From assembly GCA_039619475.1 (NCBI GenBank), contig CM077115.1, forward strand, positions 134,428,172 to 134,492,171: DNA of 64,000 nucleotides, written 5' to 3'. Positions 22,300 through 35,519 of the stretch are shown here, in pieces. Made by a program: the position numbers and the translations under genes. Position 1 is the first letter of the stretch; each line of letters starts with the position of its first letter. Below the pieces are notes generated by a model that searched no databases, had not been told where the DNA came from, and was given only the letters and a program-made list of their open reading frames with translations. Source of the stretch: Icerya purchasi. Its lineage: Eukaryota; Arthropoda; Insecta; Hemiptera; Monophlebidae.

Positions 22300-25200
22300 T
22301 ATGGAGGGAGGGGTAAAAAATATCCCTGCAGGCGTGTTTTCAAAATATTTTTAACTTTTTATTTAATGAAAAGTTTAAAATTCTGTGAATATGCCTACAT
22401 CTTTACGATAATTTTACATATGCGCAGTATTTGACACGTTCTAATAACGAGTTAAAGCGAGAAGAATGCGTGAAAGCAAAATTTTCTCGAAAATTTGTAT
22501 ATCTAAATTTTCTTCTTTTTTTTTATTATTGTACTGTCACGAAGACAAGCGCCATGTAGAATTTAATCGGGTGCTAAGGAGATTAATATGAAGGTAGAAA
22601 ATTCCCGACAATTCGAGCAAGCAAAATAAAAATTTTTGAAAATTCTGCTAGAATTTATATTTTTTTAAAAAACCACGTCTTGATTTTAACTGTGTCGAGT
22701 TTTTGCTTAAGAAAAAAAAAAGTGCAATGTCTTCATCCCAGGCGAGAATGCATCAAGCAAGGTTCTATTGTTATTTTAGCAGCTGGAAGGCAGGGCACTT
22801 ATATGTATATATATATATATTTATGTATGTATATGTATGTATGTATATTTTAAAATTAATTATGCTTCCGATTTGAATCTGTGTGTGAATTTTACCGAGC
22901 TAATGCATCTTATATACTGCAATCGGCTAACAGAATATTAATAATTAATAATGCATGCGCTCTACAGACCTACTTACAGCATAATGCCACCAAGAATAAT
23001 TGATATCGCGGTATGCAAATAATTATCTGTTCCATTTTGATGGGATGCTCGGATCGTTAGTAGAATGTATGTGGGTGCTTCCAACAGACTACTCCGTGTA
23101 GAGCGCTACGAACTACATAATTCTGGTTCGTTACGATTTTTTGAGATGCTACAGTACTTAGTTCTTTTTCTAGTATTGCGCTAGCAATTATTTAAGTTTC
23201 CTTTCTTCGTTTATTCTTCATTTTTGTCGGCTGCCTTTGAACTAGTGCCGACTAGCAAATTTAACTTTATTATTTTAATTTAATTAATAACTCACAGCCA
23301 AAAACCCGTTATCAGCACGCAAGCCATTATATTTAATTTTTTTTATTACTATACTTCTGTTGGACTTATCTGCGCTGACTTTTTCTTTCACACTCTTACG
23401 CGCGAATTAAAAATATTAATTTCACAGTGTCTCCTATTACATTTTATTATATCGAATTATTATTCGGAATTATATTTTCATTCTTCTTACTAGTAATACG
23501 TACAGAATATTATTTGTTCGTTTAGTTATTCATAGTATACGCCGATCATAACGTATTTCACCAGACATATTTGTATATACCCATAATAGGATTCCACTCT
23601 CGGATTCAATCCAAATAAAAACTTCCTACCTTCAATAGTATTCCTTAATAATTTTATTAAAAAATGCGGTATCCTGAATTTTCAAAATAAGTGTCTCGTA
23701 ATCAGCGCTGTTGAACACTATTGCGAACTCTTAACTTCGCAATCTTCGATACTAGCCTGCTAATGCAGGACTCACTTTGCTTTTTTAGCTCATACATCGT
23801 AAGAGAAAAACTTATCGTTTCTTCACCGGTATACACGGTTCATAAATCCGCTCGAAATTTAATAATCATCCGCTATTCTTGCCTGTACCAAAATAAACCT
23901 CCTTATTATTAGTAATCTCCGTTAATTTTCTATGCATCGCAAGAGACATTTCGAACGACCTTTGCGAAGCTGCAGTGTAAACGCACCTTTATTCGTTATC
24001 TTCTGTTTATACGCGATATCAAATCTGCACTTACTCCCGCGCTAATAAATACGCCAATTTGCACGGTTTAAAAAGTCCCAACCTACAATTGTAAAAAACA
24101 AAAAAAGTTTATCGATCAATCAATGGGGTTTACGCAATCGTCGCTAATCACATGCATTTTCATCATCTTTCGAATACGGAAAATCATCGTTTCTACATCT
24201 TCGGATCGGGTTAAATTGACGTTTTTGTTGTTTGGAAACAAAAAATAATAAACTGTTTTCCGTAGAATTTCATAATTTAGAAGTCAGTGTAAATTCCAGC
24301 AATTACACGAACTCAAGGTTAAAATTCGTATCTCTCTAGCTAACATTTTTGCTAGTAATGGAAATATACTGTTGTTTAGCGTTCGAATATACCAGTTACT
24401 ACAAATTTTTCTCAAGAAAACCGAAAATAAAGTTAATCATCCTATCATTGAAACTTACATGAAAACTGGTCGCCGGCAATCTGTCAACACTAATCCTTTC
24501 TTTCCTCCGATCGTGCAAACTCTCATCAGCAAACACTACCGGATTGACGTCGATGAAGAAAACGTTCCAAACCTTGTGCCAACTAGAACGGGTGGACTAG
24601 CCTGAATGTCCATTCGATAGAATCTCAACAAATCGCAGAAACTCCAGGCCATTTTTACATTACAGGCGTATTCTATTGACTCGTTTTTCTTTCAACTCCT
24701 TCCCGTAATTCGAAGGATGTTCGTTAATCATCTTCTCATATCCGTAATACGCACTCAACCGCCCTTCACTTCAAGTCTCTTCAGAAAAAGCCTTTTTTTC
24801 CATTGACATTCCTTTTTATCCCTGAATTTTCCCAACCTGTCACACACAGACACCATCCGGAATTTTTTCTCGAATGCCAATTTCCCCGAGATTTCATTCG
24901 CGGAAGAAATGTTATTTAGCCTAAAATTACGGATACGTTAAAAGTACAGATTTACATATGTGACCACTGCGCTCTTATTAGAGGTGATTCTCAAATAATT
25001 TGATAAGTTATTATGTAACGTATCAGCGTTCTTTTTTAATAATGATTTCATCGTTTTCTCCAAACTGAGCTTCGCTGTCTTACTTCGGCATTTGTTGCTT
25101 TTTTTGTAATTCCTGCGGCTGTTACTCAACGACGCTTCTCGTATTGGTTCCGAGGCGAGGACCGCGATGCAAGTATCTCCTCCTTCGCTTAGAGCTTTTA

Positions 25201-28200
25201 ACATGAACATGTCATTTCATTGAAATTAAAATACGTGTAAATCTTTTGCCTACCGTTGTTTGTGCCGATAGAGTTCACTGATCGTCATTTCAACAAAGTG
25301 TGTGTCTAGTAGTCGTTTTCCAAAGTCACGTTGAAAAACCAATATCAGCGAACTTGTACATTTGAGAAAACTTATTTTCGGAAAACATAAGCTTTAATGA
25401 CGCTAGTCGGATAAAAAAATTTGGAAAATTTCGGAAACACTGTCAACCGGAAAATTCACTTTGGGAAATTGTCCAGCAAACTTCTTTTTCTCTCCGAAAT
25501 AAACGAATCCATCGTACAAATCTCTTTCCATCCTGTTAAAACGTGAAAAATTCGCTATTACTTCTATAACCGTCTACACTTGTGCCGATGCAAAACATTA
25601 ATTGTGAATCAATAAATAAACGAAGAAATAAAAAAGAATAATACTAGTAGTAATAATAATATGTTATTTTCGAGTAGTGTCTATAAGCCAGAAGCACTAT
25701 TATGTAATCTACTACGTTTGCAAAACATTTCCTTATTTGTATATGTCTGTTCTCCCATCGCAAGAAAAACGTCGAACAACCAGCCTCCATAAGATTCTGA
25801 AGAAATTTTAGGTTGATTTTTTATTGATTTTTTATCATTCTCTTATAATTCAAGTGATATTATGAAATACGATGCGTTTAATTTCTGCTACATCATTATT
25901 TACATTTCTTTAACCGATTTGAAACGAACAAAAAGTATCCGAATAAAAAAGTATAATAAACTGTAATTATTACAATCCACTACAAGAATTTCATAATAAA
26001 TTATTTCAAAAATGCTCGAATTAAGTCCCACATGCATTCATCATCGCAAGGATAATATATGTTTTCATTAAACGGAACTCCTTCAAGTAAAAATACCACT
26101 AGAATCTACTTGCACGCGTCAAATGAGTAATCAATCGCCGTTTCTTGTGGAATCTTTGGTTCAAAGCGCTCGAGCGCAACTGAAGATTTTTCTCGCTAAA
26201 TTATTTTTGAAAGATAGAACGAAGTAAAGTAATTAATACAACGTTGGTAGTTCGAAATTTGAATTATTCCAAAAACAGTTCAACTATTTCACCCTCTCCC
26301 CGTAGGTGCCGCACCCGGCGGGAATAGATATCCTTCTTCTATCTGCGCAACTGATCTACACTCACATACATTTGAGAAACTGAAACGATGCGGCTAAGTA
26401 ACGGTCTATAAAATGTACGAAAAAATTAAGTTCTATTTTATACCACGAGTAATATAGATTGATGGAAAAATTCTGCAAATTTTCGGTACTGCTAATATTC
26501 TTCGAGAGCGAATTTTTATTTTGAATAGTCCATTTTCTGATTTAAGCGGGGGTGGTATTCGTCTCTGTACTAGGAAGACGATTTTCTCTCGAATTTTCGA
26601 AAGATTTATACACACCTCTTGTGCGGCTAATTCAAGACGGCGACTTCTATAAACCGCGGAAGTAAGACCGCATATTGAAGTGTTTACATTTTGTAAGTTC
26701 GGTCGACAATCAGCTATGCGAGATATAGAACACTTTTAAAAGTTGTTTCAGCTTTCTTATCAACAAACAAGCGTTTAAAAAGTTTTGCAATTACATCGAA
26801 TCCACTAATTCAATATTTATTTGGCCGCCCCACAATAATGCGGATAACGAATAATTACACTTTTTCCGGATTCAGATTGGGTCTAACGTTTAATAGTGAT
26901 ATTTGGAATTTTTTCATTCAACGATGCATATCAGTATCACACAGCCAACTGAAAGAACACTACCGCTGTTACAAACGGGAAAAGTGTTATTTATAAAATC
27001 TTGTCCGGGCGACCAGCATGTGTGTGTGTCGTATTTTGAAATGTCGAAAAAATGGCGGTCATAATTTTCGGTAAATATAAATCGGTCGTGGTCGTAGAGT
27101 GTTCGCGGTCGCGTGAAACAATTTTCATACTTCCACCGATTTAAAAATGAAAAAGCAAAAAGATCTCGATTATCAGGCAAGCCACGGATTACAAAAATAA
27201 AAACTTCGAAAGTTTCACTTTTGATCAGAATTTTTAGATCTCTTTAGGGGAAGTCCTGCGAAACTAATTTTATTTTTAGTCTAAAGATGTTACTGCTGGT
27301 AAAATTAGCGCGATCAGTTGTTTTTATATTTGTTCTGCAATTTTATCGGTCGAAGAAAACCGTCGATAAACCAAAAAAATTTTGTTAGACTGTGTAACGG
27401 TATTACGTTGCAATTAATGCGTTTTTAACTCGTGTCCAGGGATGCCACCGCGGATTTAGTTCGCGGAATTAACAAGTTGTATTTTATTTATTATTGTTAT
27501 TGTTATTATTATTTATTTTACGATTATTATTATTATTATTATGATTATTAGATAAGTCAAGAAATGGATTAAGGTTTAAAGTTTGTATTATAAATTTACC
27601 TGCAACGATTTTACTTGGACGGTCGACCGCTGAAAACACAAATTAATTAATATAGTACGAAAAATGGATTTTGATAGTGTGCTCTATTGTATTGTTGAAT
27701 TTACGGAAAGAGTGAACTGTAGATGCAACAGAATTAAGTATAGCTTTAGTTAAACGGAGGTTATTATTATAATTAAATATGATCCTTCTATTACATTTCC
27801 TTCAAGACTAAAAAAGTAAAAATAAACTTATAGTTTAAAAAACTAAAAATAGCTATGCTTTATATATAATAAGATGCGCTAAAAAGCCTTAATTTAATTT
27901 AAATTCTTTTACAATACTAATCTAAAAGAGGTACACATTAATAATTAATTTTAGTTCACAATAAAAAATTAAATTCTTTTAGAATATTAACATAAGCGTG
28001 CAGAGGTGAACATAAATAATTCCGTTCAATTCAAAATAAATCATCGGGTGATTTTATCCAGTAGTCATTAAGTCCCTCAACAAATGTAAATGATATAAAA
28101 CCACACCGTGCTTTATTTTGAATTGAAATTAATTATTAATGTCCATCTCTTCACTCTTAGGTTAGTATTCTAAAGGAATTTAAATTATTTTACGCTTTCT

Positions 28201-30100
28201 AGCGCATCTTACATATAAAGAGCATCCGTTTTTAGTTTTTTAAACATAATTTTATTTTTAATATAACGTGCTTATTATTACAAAATTACTAATAATATGA
28301 TGAGTTTGACTTTTTTTAACCAGAAAATTAAAAAAACATATGTATGTATATATATATATATATACATATATACTCTTTCCGATAAATTTTTTTTGTTTTC
28401 TATATCCGTTATTTTCTTAGTTGTACTATCCAAATTTACCTCTTTGCTATAGACTTCTCTAAAAACTTCCTGTCGGCTGTTCTGATTTAGCTTTCGCTCT
28501 TAATTTAATTTCACCGGTTTTATTTTCTTTTTATCCTTTTCTCACTTTACGTTAATTTTTTTCGGCTTTGTCTCGGGAAGATAGGAATTATTTTATATCT
28601 TTATTTTTACATGCAAAAATATGTTTCGTATTACTTTATAAATTAAATTCATCCATGCACTAGCGCCCCTATAAACGAATGGCCATTTTTCTAAGGGATG
28701 GCGTCGGCCTTTGTTTAGACAGCATAACTTTGGCCTTTTTTTAAACGGCATGCCATTTTTTTTCCAGTTAGTTAGTCTGCAACAGGTAATTGCAAAGGTT
28801 GTTGCGTGTGTGAAATTCTAGTGACGGGCTTTATGCGTGTTTTGGTCGCGTAGACATGTATAACACGTGTTAATAGATTTCCGTTTTCTTTTTTTATATA
28901 TATTAAATTGTGTTAGCGTTTGTTTAAATTCGTATTATTATTAAATTCAGTGGTCCGACGTTATTATACTTATTCGAGGACTCGCTAAAATTAGTTGCGC
29001 CATGGATATCCGTCGAACAGAATTGTATTTATTGTGTGTATTAGTAATATTTGTTCGTCGTTTGGTTTGTTCAATTTTTTTTCGTATCCGTATTTTTTTT
29101 TGGCCACCCGAAGGACGTCGAAGGTCTCTAGGAGTTTAAATAGTTAGTTGACTTGGTTATTCGATTTATTATTACATTGTGCGTTAATTTCGCTTATTAT
29201 GTATTTCGGCCACTAACTCGGCTCTATCTACCGACAACATATACGAACAGCGAATGTGATATGTAATCAAAACCGTAGATAATAAAAGAAACTTCAAAGA
29301 ACATATCACCACATAAACTCTGTAAATAAGAATAGAAAAGGAAAGATAAAGTAAGGAATGTATATTAGGAAACCAAATTTTCTTAAATAACTGAGAGCTA
29401 TTAGTTTACAACTTTTTAAGTACGACTTTACACATTACATCAAAAAAGAAAAAGAAAAGACCATTCGATGAAGAATTTGACCAATCGGTAATACTGATCA
29501 TTTTGTCTGTTTCTGGCTAGCAAAACTCTTAAACATACGTATCAGAAATCGGTTTATTTATATTTCACACCGAAGAAATGTCGTTAGTTCAAAGGAATAC
29601 CAAGCGGTGGTGAAGAACAGGGTCTTCGTTTTATATTTATGAAACCTTTTTCCATCTCTGTTCATTTACATTTGCATTCGTACTCACTTTCTAACACATT
29701 TATCTGTCACCTTGCGTGAACTATTGTTATCAAAATGTGTAAAAAAACAAGGTGTTAAATGAAGGACAGTTTATTCGAAAATTTCAACGGTTTTAACGTA
29801 CTGCGAATAATCGTTAACAGTGTCTTAAACCGCCCTCAAAGGCCAACCTTCGCATCTTTTTAAAATTATTCTTGTGAATCCGCTGTGGTCTGATTGACAC
29901 AAATTAAAATCTATTCAAAGGAAAAAAATTAAAGTCCGAGCAGATTACTATATTTTGTTCGTTTGTATTCTTTAAAATCCGTAATAAATGGTGTTATTTG
30001 GTTCTCAAACGATGCGCCCTAGTCTTCTCTTTCATCTGATGAAGAGTTCTTAGTTACGATTGCACTCCGTTTAATTGTGCTGTTTTTTTTTTTTATCGTA
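22300..30100. other. AT-rich stretch, no gene recognised
   Basis: It contains ATGT/TA microsatellites near 22800-22850 and 28340-28372, and a TTA/TTG-rich tract at 27481-27550. Open frames of 60-90 codons (for example 24372-24605, 24938-25210 and 26914-27180) show no domain, signal peptide or exon structure that I can support. Confidence 0.4.
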
Positions 30101-30602
30101 ATTTTCTCATTTGAATGGGAACTGTAGTGGGCGCCATACTCGTGGATATGACAGCACAAGCGCAGTCACACGCCATTTGCAGCTTCAACTCCTACTTAGC
30201 ACCTTCTCGTGGTGAGAGCTGTTAAACCAAGCAACATACTTGGGCGTTGGCAGAGCTAGAGGGGGGCAAGTGGACACCCACTCCACTTGTTACCATAGTA
30301 GAAGCAATAGTTACAATTCAAGAATCCACTAACTTCAAAACAATAGCTACCTAAACCATGTCTATACAACAGATGTGGTCCATCAAAAAACCTTTCAACA
30401 AACCAAGCACCAAAGACAACGGGCAACCATGGTGTTCAACCTTTCCCCAGGACACTCCTTTGTATTTCTGCAACCCTCGCTATCTTCAATATGTCGAGAA
30501 ACCATAAAGCCGTGGCCCCCAGTCTCGTGGCAGGTGTTAAATCACTAAAGGGTGCTAAGAATATTCCCGCTCGATAAGGAGAAATACAAAAACATCAAGA
30601 TT

Positions 30603-32775
30603 GGAAATCAGACCAAGAAATAGAGGATGTCTACGAAGAATTACAACAAAGCAAGAATAATCTAAAGAAGCATGACCTCTGAACATCATCATGGGAGATT
30701 TCAATGTAAAAGTTGGAAATATTCAGTTTGATGGAGTAACCGGAAAGTTTGGTTTGGAATTTCGCAATGACCGAGAATTTTACTTGTAGAATTTTGCCAA
30801 CAAGAAAGCTCTGTGATAAAGAGCACATTTCATGATTCATCTCCACGACGACTCTATACCTGGAAGTCACCGCAGGACTATGCAAACAATATTGTTCGGA
30901 ATCAAATCGATTACATTTTGGTCAATAGACAGTTTCAAAACAGCATAATTCAAGTTAAAACTTATCCAGGAAACCCTGTAGTTGCAACCATGAGAATTAA
31001 CTTCAAAGCAGTGTGTAAAGCAAAGTCAAATCTAAGACTAGACCCGGAGAAGCTTAAGAAGGTAGAGACTAAAAAGCGAATTAAGCACAGAGCTGTATAA
31101 AACAATTATCAAAATGATAACTGGAACCATGAGGAAAGCTAAGTTAGTAGCCATCAGGAATCAAGATAATGAAATTATTACAAACCGAGAAAAACTAGTT
31201 GAAACACGGAAAGAATACGCTAAGAATCTATTTTATGACCTTAGATCACCACCTTAAACTAATTGGAACCAAATGGAAGAAGGCCCAGAGATCTTAGACT
31301 CAGAAGTAGAAGTAGCCCTTAAAAGAATGAAAAACAGAAAGGCTATTGGTTGTGATAACATACCTGCAGAGATTATTAAGTGTATTGAAGTTCCAAGATT
31401 GACAGCGTTATTTAATAAAATCTATAATAATGGTACGATACTTCAAGAATGGCTCAAATCTATTTTCATCACACTATCAAAGAAATCAAATACCAAAACA
31501 TATGCCGACTTTCACCTAATATCGCTCATGAGTCACACGTTAAAAACACTCCTCAGAGTATTACATGAGAGAATTTACAGATTTGATCAGTATAATGGTA
31601 ATACCCAATTTGGATTTGGAACCTGTGAAGATCTCTTCTGCATGAAAATCCTCCTACAACAGTGTTACAGCCATTTCCAGGATGTATACGTGCGCTTTAT
31701 AGATTACGAGAAAGCATTTGACACTGTGAAACACATTATCTTCTCATCAATATACACTGAAAGAAATTGGACTAGATGGAAAGGATGTAAGAGTAATTAT
31801 GAACCTCCGTTGGCATCAAGAAGCTGAAGTGGTAGTAAACAAAGATGTGAAAACAGAAGCTTTCAAAATCATGAAGGGTGTAAGACAAGTCGGCGTACTA
31901 TCTCGCCTTCTTTTTAAATTATACCTAGAAAAGATTTTCCTAGATGCTTTTTGGAATAAAGAATACGGAATTAAAGTAAATGGTGAAAGAATAAGTAACC
32001 TTAGATATGCAGATGAGTCTGCTATCATTGTAGGAAGCCTTCAAGAACTGCAGCAAATGCTCAACCAACTGGATACTGCTGGGCAGAAGTATGGACTTAA
32101 AATCAACGCTAAGAAAACAAAATACATGGTAGTAAAACGAGAAGACCAAAACATCCAAGGAAACCTTACAGTGGCCAATATCGAAAGAGTTAAGAATTTC
32201 AAATACCTCGGATCTGTGATAAATCGAAAATTAGACTGCGATGAAGAAATACACAAATCAGGTGTGCAATGGCCAAGGAAACTTTTAGAAGAATGAAAAC
32301 TCTAACACTCGCTAATGAACTACCGCTTCAAATAAGACTTAGAGTGATATTACCCCTGTACTCTTTTATGGTGTTGAAATTTGGACACTTAAAGGCAGTT
32401 CTATCAGACGACTAGAGGCTACAGAGATGCGGTTCTTACAAAGATTATTAAAGATTTCCTGGACAGATAAAGTATCAAATTCAGAAATTAGACAGAAGAC
32501 CCTTGGCAACCATAAAAAAAAAAAAAACGAAAGATAACATACATGGTCAAGGTGACCATGTCTTGAGAAGCCCAAAGTACGAGCTACTTAGATTACAGGG
32601 AAGAATTGAAGGAACATCAGGAAGAAGAAAATATCCATGACTAAGAAATATCAAAGAATGGACCAACATCTGGGATACAGAAAGACTCTTCAAGACAGCA
32701 AGGGAAAAAAGACAGGAATAGCCGACGCACTGCCTAGTGCATGGCAACCTCAGAAGAAGACGAAGAAGATACTGT
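30603..32775 (+). mobile_element. Endonuclease-reverse transcriptase LINE, long degenerate copy
   Basis: This plus-strand element keeps a readable series of domains over broken frames. The AP-endonuclease tail is at about 30690-30990: MGDFNVKVGN, then RLYTWKSP and RNQIDYILVNRQF. A linker with KNRKAIGCDNIPAEIIK is at 31330-31385, and the reverse transcriptase runs 31385-32100, including FIDYEKAFDTVKH near 31700 and a YADE motif at 32008-32019. The C-terminal domain is at about 32170-32690, with FKYLGSVINRKLDCDEEI and IKEWTNIW. It ends near a GAAGAAGAC-type simple tail at 32752-32773. Blocks before about 30600 are too decayed to read, though a 5' leader may extend back to 30110. The YADE in place of YADD also argues that the copy is inactive. 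Confidence 0.75.
31273..32296 (+). pseudogene. LINE reverse transcriptase, two overlapping frames
   Basis: The first frame (31273-31827) carries fingers and palm start, with FDTVKH providing the first catalytic Asp. The second (31799-32296) continues through GVRQVG (the 'G-x-x-Q-G' block), RYADESAIIVG and the thumb. They overlap by about 29 bp in different phases, so a single indel near 31800 broke the enzyme. The catalytic YADD box reads YADE, a mutation of the second Asp. In other copies of this kind of element, such an enzyme primes cDNA at a nicked target. Confidence 0.75.
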
Positions 32776-32779
32776 TTGA

Positions 32780-33940
32780 GAAGAGGTTGTGGTGTATTAT
32801 GTGGATAATTTTGGTGCCGTGTTATTATCTGCGAAATTATTGGATGAGAACATTTTAATGTCGTACCATGGTCTAAGTGATTCACATCGTCGCGATTGAC
32901 ATAGTAACTAGAATCCTCTGCGGTGAATCCTTTACCGACGTTCACTAACAACAGGAATGCCAGCATCTTGTGATAAATCAATCTCTTCGGTTAAGATAGA
33001 TTCTTCAAGTTCTTTGATAATTCCATGATCACGTGCTTCACTAGTATTTAGAAAAAAACTTAATAACGTGTTGCGGTTTATCCATTCCATAAGTGGACTT
33101 TGTGAAAATACGCAAATTTTTTTGTTATTCAAATACAGAATTTTTACGGCAGCCTATAGTTATCAAAATTATCTGATGAGCGATGATTATCTCGCTACGA
33201 AAATGCTGCGTGTATTTTTTAATTTCTGAATGTTTTTCATAAATAAATCCGAATGCGGAAACCAACCGTACTAAAACAGAGTTGTTCTGCCAACGTGACA
33301 TTTTTGCCGGATCCCAAATTCCGGTTAACATATAACTCCGGGAAAAAGATCTCATCTTCAAAAAAAAAAAAAAAAAAGAAGAAGAAGTAAACAATTATTT
33401 CATACAACGTATTTTTAAAACAGTATCCTTTCTGTTTCTAAAATTTAAAAACTAAAATAATAAAAAAAAAAAAAAAAATTGTCGGTTAATAGAAAAACAT
33501 CAAAAGCAATTTTGCAAAATAAAGTCCTATAGTGTGCCTTCTAAAGATTATGGCAGTACAACGATTCCAAAATAAAACTCCGAGGATAATAATAAGACCA
33601 TCTGGTCTATCATCAACGGAAGAACACAATACGCGCAGAAATCTCCGAATAGTTAACACGGCTATAGTAATGGACAAAAAAGCATGTGAACAGGCTATAG
33701 GCACTACTACACTGGACGGATAGCTACGACTCCATTAGATAACTCACAGTGATGTACGAACCGAGTCTGAATCGTAAACAAAATCACTAGACTTGCTGCA
33801 TTTAAACAAAATCAGAGTTATAGAAAGATCTCGTAGGATCATCATCTGTTTAAATAATCGATAAAATCCAATCTCTAGATATAGCTTACCTTCAAATAGA
33901 CTGGTAAAGCAGCTATTGAAATGACGTTGAAATTTCAAAT
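32780..33940. other. No gene recognised; poly-A runs
   Basis: It contains A-runs at about 33360-33377 and 33463-33478 and short frames on both strands (32932-33132, 33125-33394, 33532-33723) with no recognisable motif. A LINE tail may contribute to its left edge. Confidence 0.35.
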
Positions 33941-34269
33941 AAGGTAAGGCGGGGCAAGTAGCACTTACTTTCGTTCACAATGTCATAGCGTCTGTTTTTA
34001 TCATGTTGCTATGTATATTGTAGTAACTAGTATTATTATGAATTCTAGTGAAGCACGCGTGCATGGTTATAAGCTATAGTTAGTGACGTGACCGTTTGGT
34101 GCGAAAACAAGTAGTATTTAACTTATAAAGTTAAATTTACAGCGAGTAATAGAAAAAACGTAGTTATGAAGTTACAGCTGCAGAATAAATAGCATAATTT
34201 TTAAATGGGTTTAAATGTATATTAGCTTTTAATTTAGTCGGTCGCAAGGACAGGTGCGGCCTATAGAAC

Positions 34270-35510
34270 ACACACTTACACCGATGTTAAGTTTTTGAAA
34301 TGTATTAGCCCCGTATGATGAAGTTAGACGAAGTGAACTTAATAGATGGCGTGTTATTGAATTTTTCAAGGGCATAACCATGGTGCGAACACATACAATA
34401 TTCGTAAAAGGAGTTTTATATACTCCTGAAACGTTGCAGATAGCTGTTGAGAAATGGGGAATTGGGACAGTTAACACACAGAGCCTAGTGAAATTTAAAA
34501 TGTATCTAAAAATACTCTAGCTGATCACGTTAAAGGTCGAAAAGAGGTCAAGAAAGTAATTAATTTGGTAGAGCGCCAGATATACCTTTAGAAGAGGAAA
34601 AAGTCTTAGCTGCTCGACTCTGTACCATGGAAAAGTGGGGATTTGGTTTGACTAGAATGGAAATTATAAATATAGCTGCCAAATATGTATGTTAGCCGTA
34701 ATAAGATCATAACGCGCAATTTAAAAACGGGCAATCCCTAGAGAGAACTGGTTTTTAAATTTTAAACGGAGACACAATTTATCTATTAAAGTGCCGCAAA
34801 GTATAGAATTTGCAAGGAAAAAAAAGTTTAGCTCCATTTATTGTAAATGAATATTTCGACTTACTGGAGAAGACAATTAAAGAACTAAATTTAGAAAATA
34901 AGCCGCATCAGATATGGAATTTGGACGAAAGTAGTATTTTTTTCGGATCCCTCGGAAACAAAAATTGTAAAACATTCGTACAACGAGCGGTGCCGGCAAA
35001 GAAAATGATACAGTTTTAATGTGCTGTAGCGAAAGTCGTCGGTAAAGCAACACCGCCGTTAATTATTTTCGAGGGTAAAAATTTGTGGGATCAATGGCTT
35101 GCACCAATAGGCACTCTGAACATCCAAACACTACGTATGCAGCTACACAATAAATGGTTGGATGGACGGTACACAGTATTTACAAATTATTTTGAAAAAA
35201 AGTATTGAATTAGACGTAATACAAATACCAAAATATGTACATAATAATATTACTGTATTGAAACTGCCACCTCACACCAGCCATTTATTGCAAACATTTT
35301 TTGGCTTTAATAATTTTTAAATCGCTTAAATCACGTTAGGACACTAAATTAGTTGAATAGCAAAGGAAAAACGTAGGTAAAATAAAGTTCCTAAATCTGT
35401 AGTTTCAAAATTATTCGGTGAAACACGCGGACTGAGACAAAGCCAGAATTACTGATCAGTGATTTTGCCAAAGCTGAAATTATACCGTTTAACCGAAATA
35501 TTTTATTAAA
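34270..35510 (+). pseudogene. pogo/Tigger-like DDE transposase relic
   Basis: On the plus strand, across several frames, the order fits a pogo-type transposase. A DNA-binding-domain remnant is near 34600-34800 (a W-F-x-N-F-x-x-R-H-N-L-S block at about 34750-34785, the usual 'W-x-x-x-F-x-x-R-H-x-L'). Then comes a frame (34810-35019) with the HQIWNLDESSI block, whose D is the first catalytic residue. Near 35260-35300 is LKLPPHTSHLLQT, the very common 'L-P-P-H-T-S-H-L-L-Q-P' signature just before the third acidic residue. Stops and frameshifts occur throughout. The sequence 'aaggcggggcaagtagcac' at about 33946 looks like a terminal repeat of this class, but I could not find its partner. The element is extinct. 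Confidence 0.6.
34810..35019 (+). pseudogene. Transposase fragment with NLDES block
   Basis: This is the cleanest frame of the relic above. I-W-N-L-D-E-S-S-I matches the 'x-x-N-x-D-E-S/T-G' block around the first catalytic Asp of DDE_1 (pogo/Tigger/jerky) transposases. There is no start codon context or exon structure to suggest a host gene. Confidence 0.55.
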
Positions 35511-35519
35511 AGATTGTTT

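Noticed and set aside
22125..22343. Overlapping 63- and 70-codon frames on opposite strands
   Set aside because: They lie within HINE-like copy C and its microsatellite flank; the similar frame at 55280-55516 shows that they are by-products of the repeat.
24372..24605. 77-codon plus-strand frame with moderately balanced codons
   Set aside because: No splice partners, no domain, and no clear start context; not enough to call a gene.
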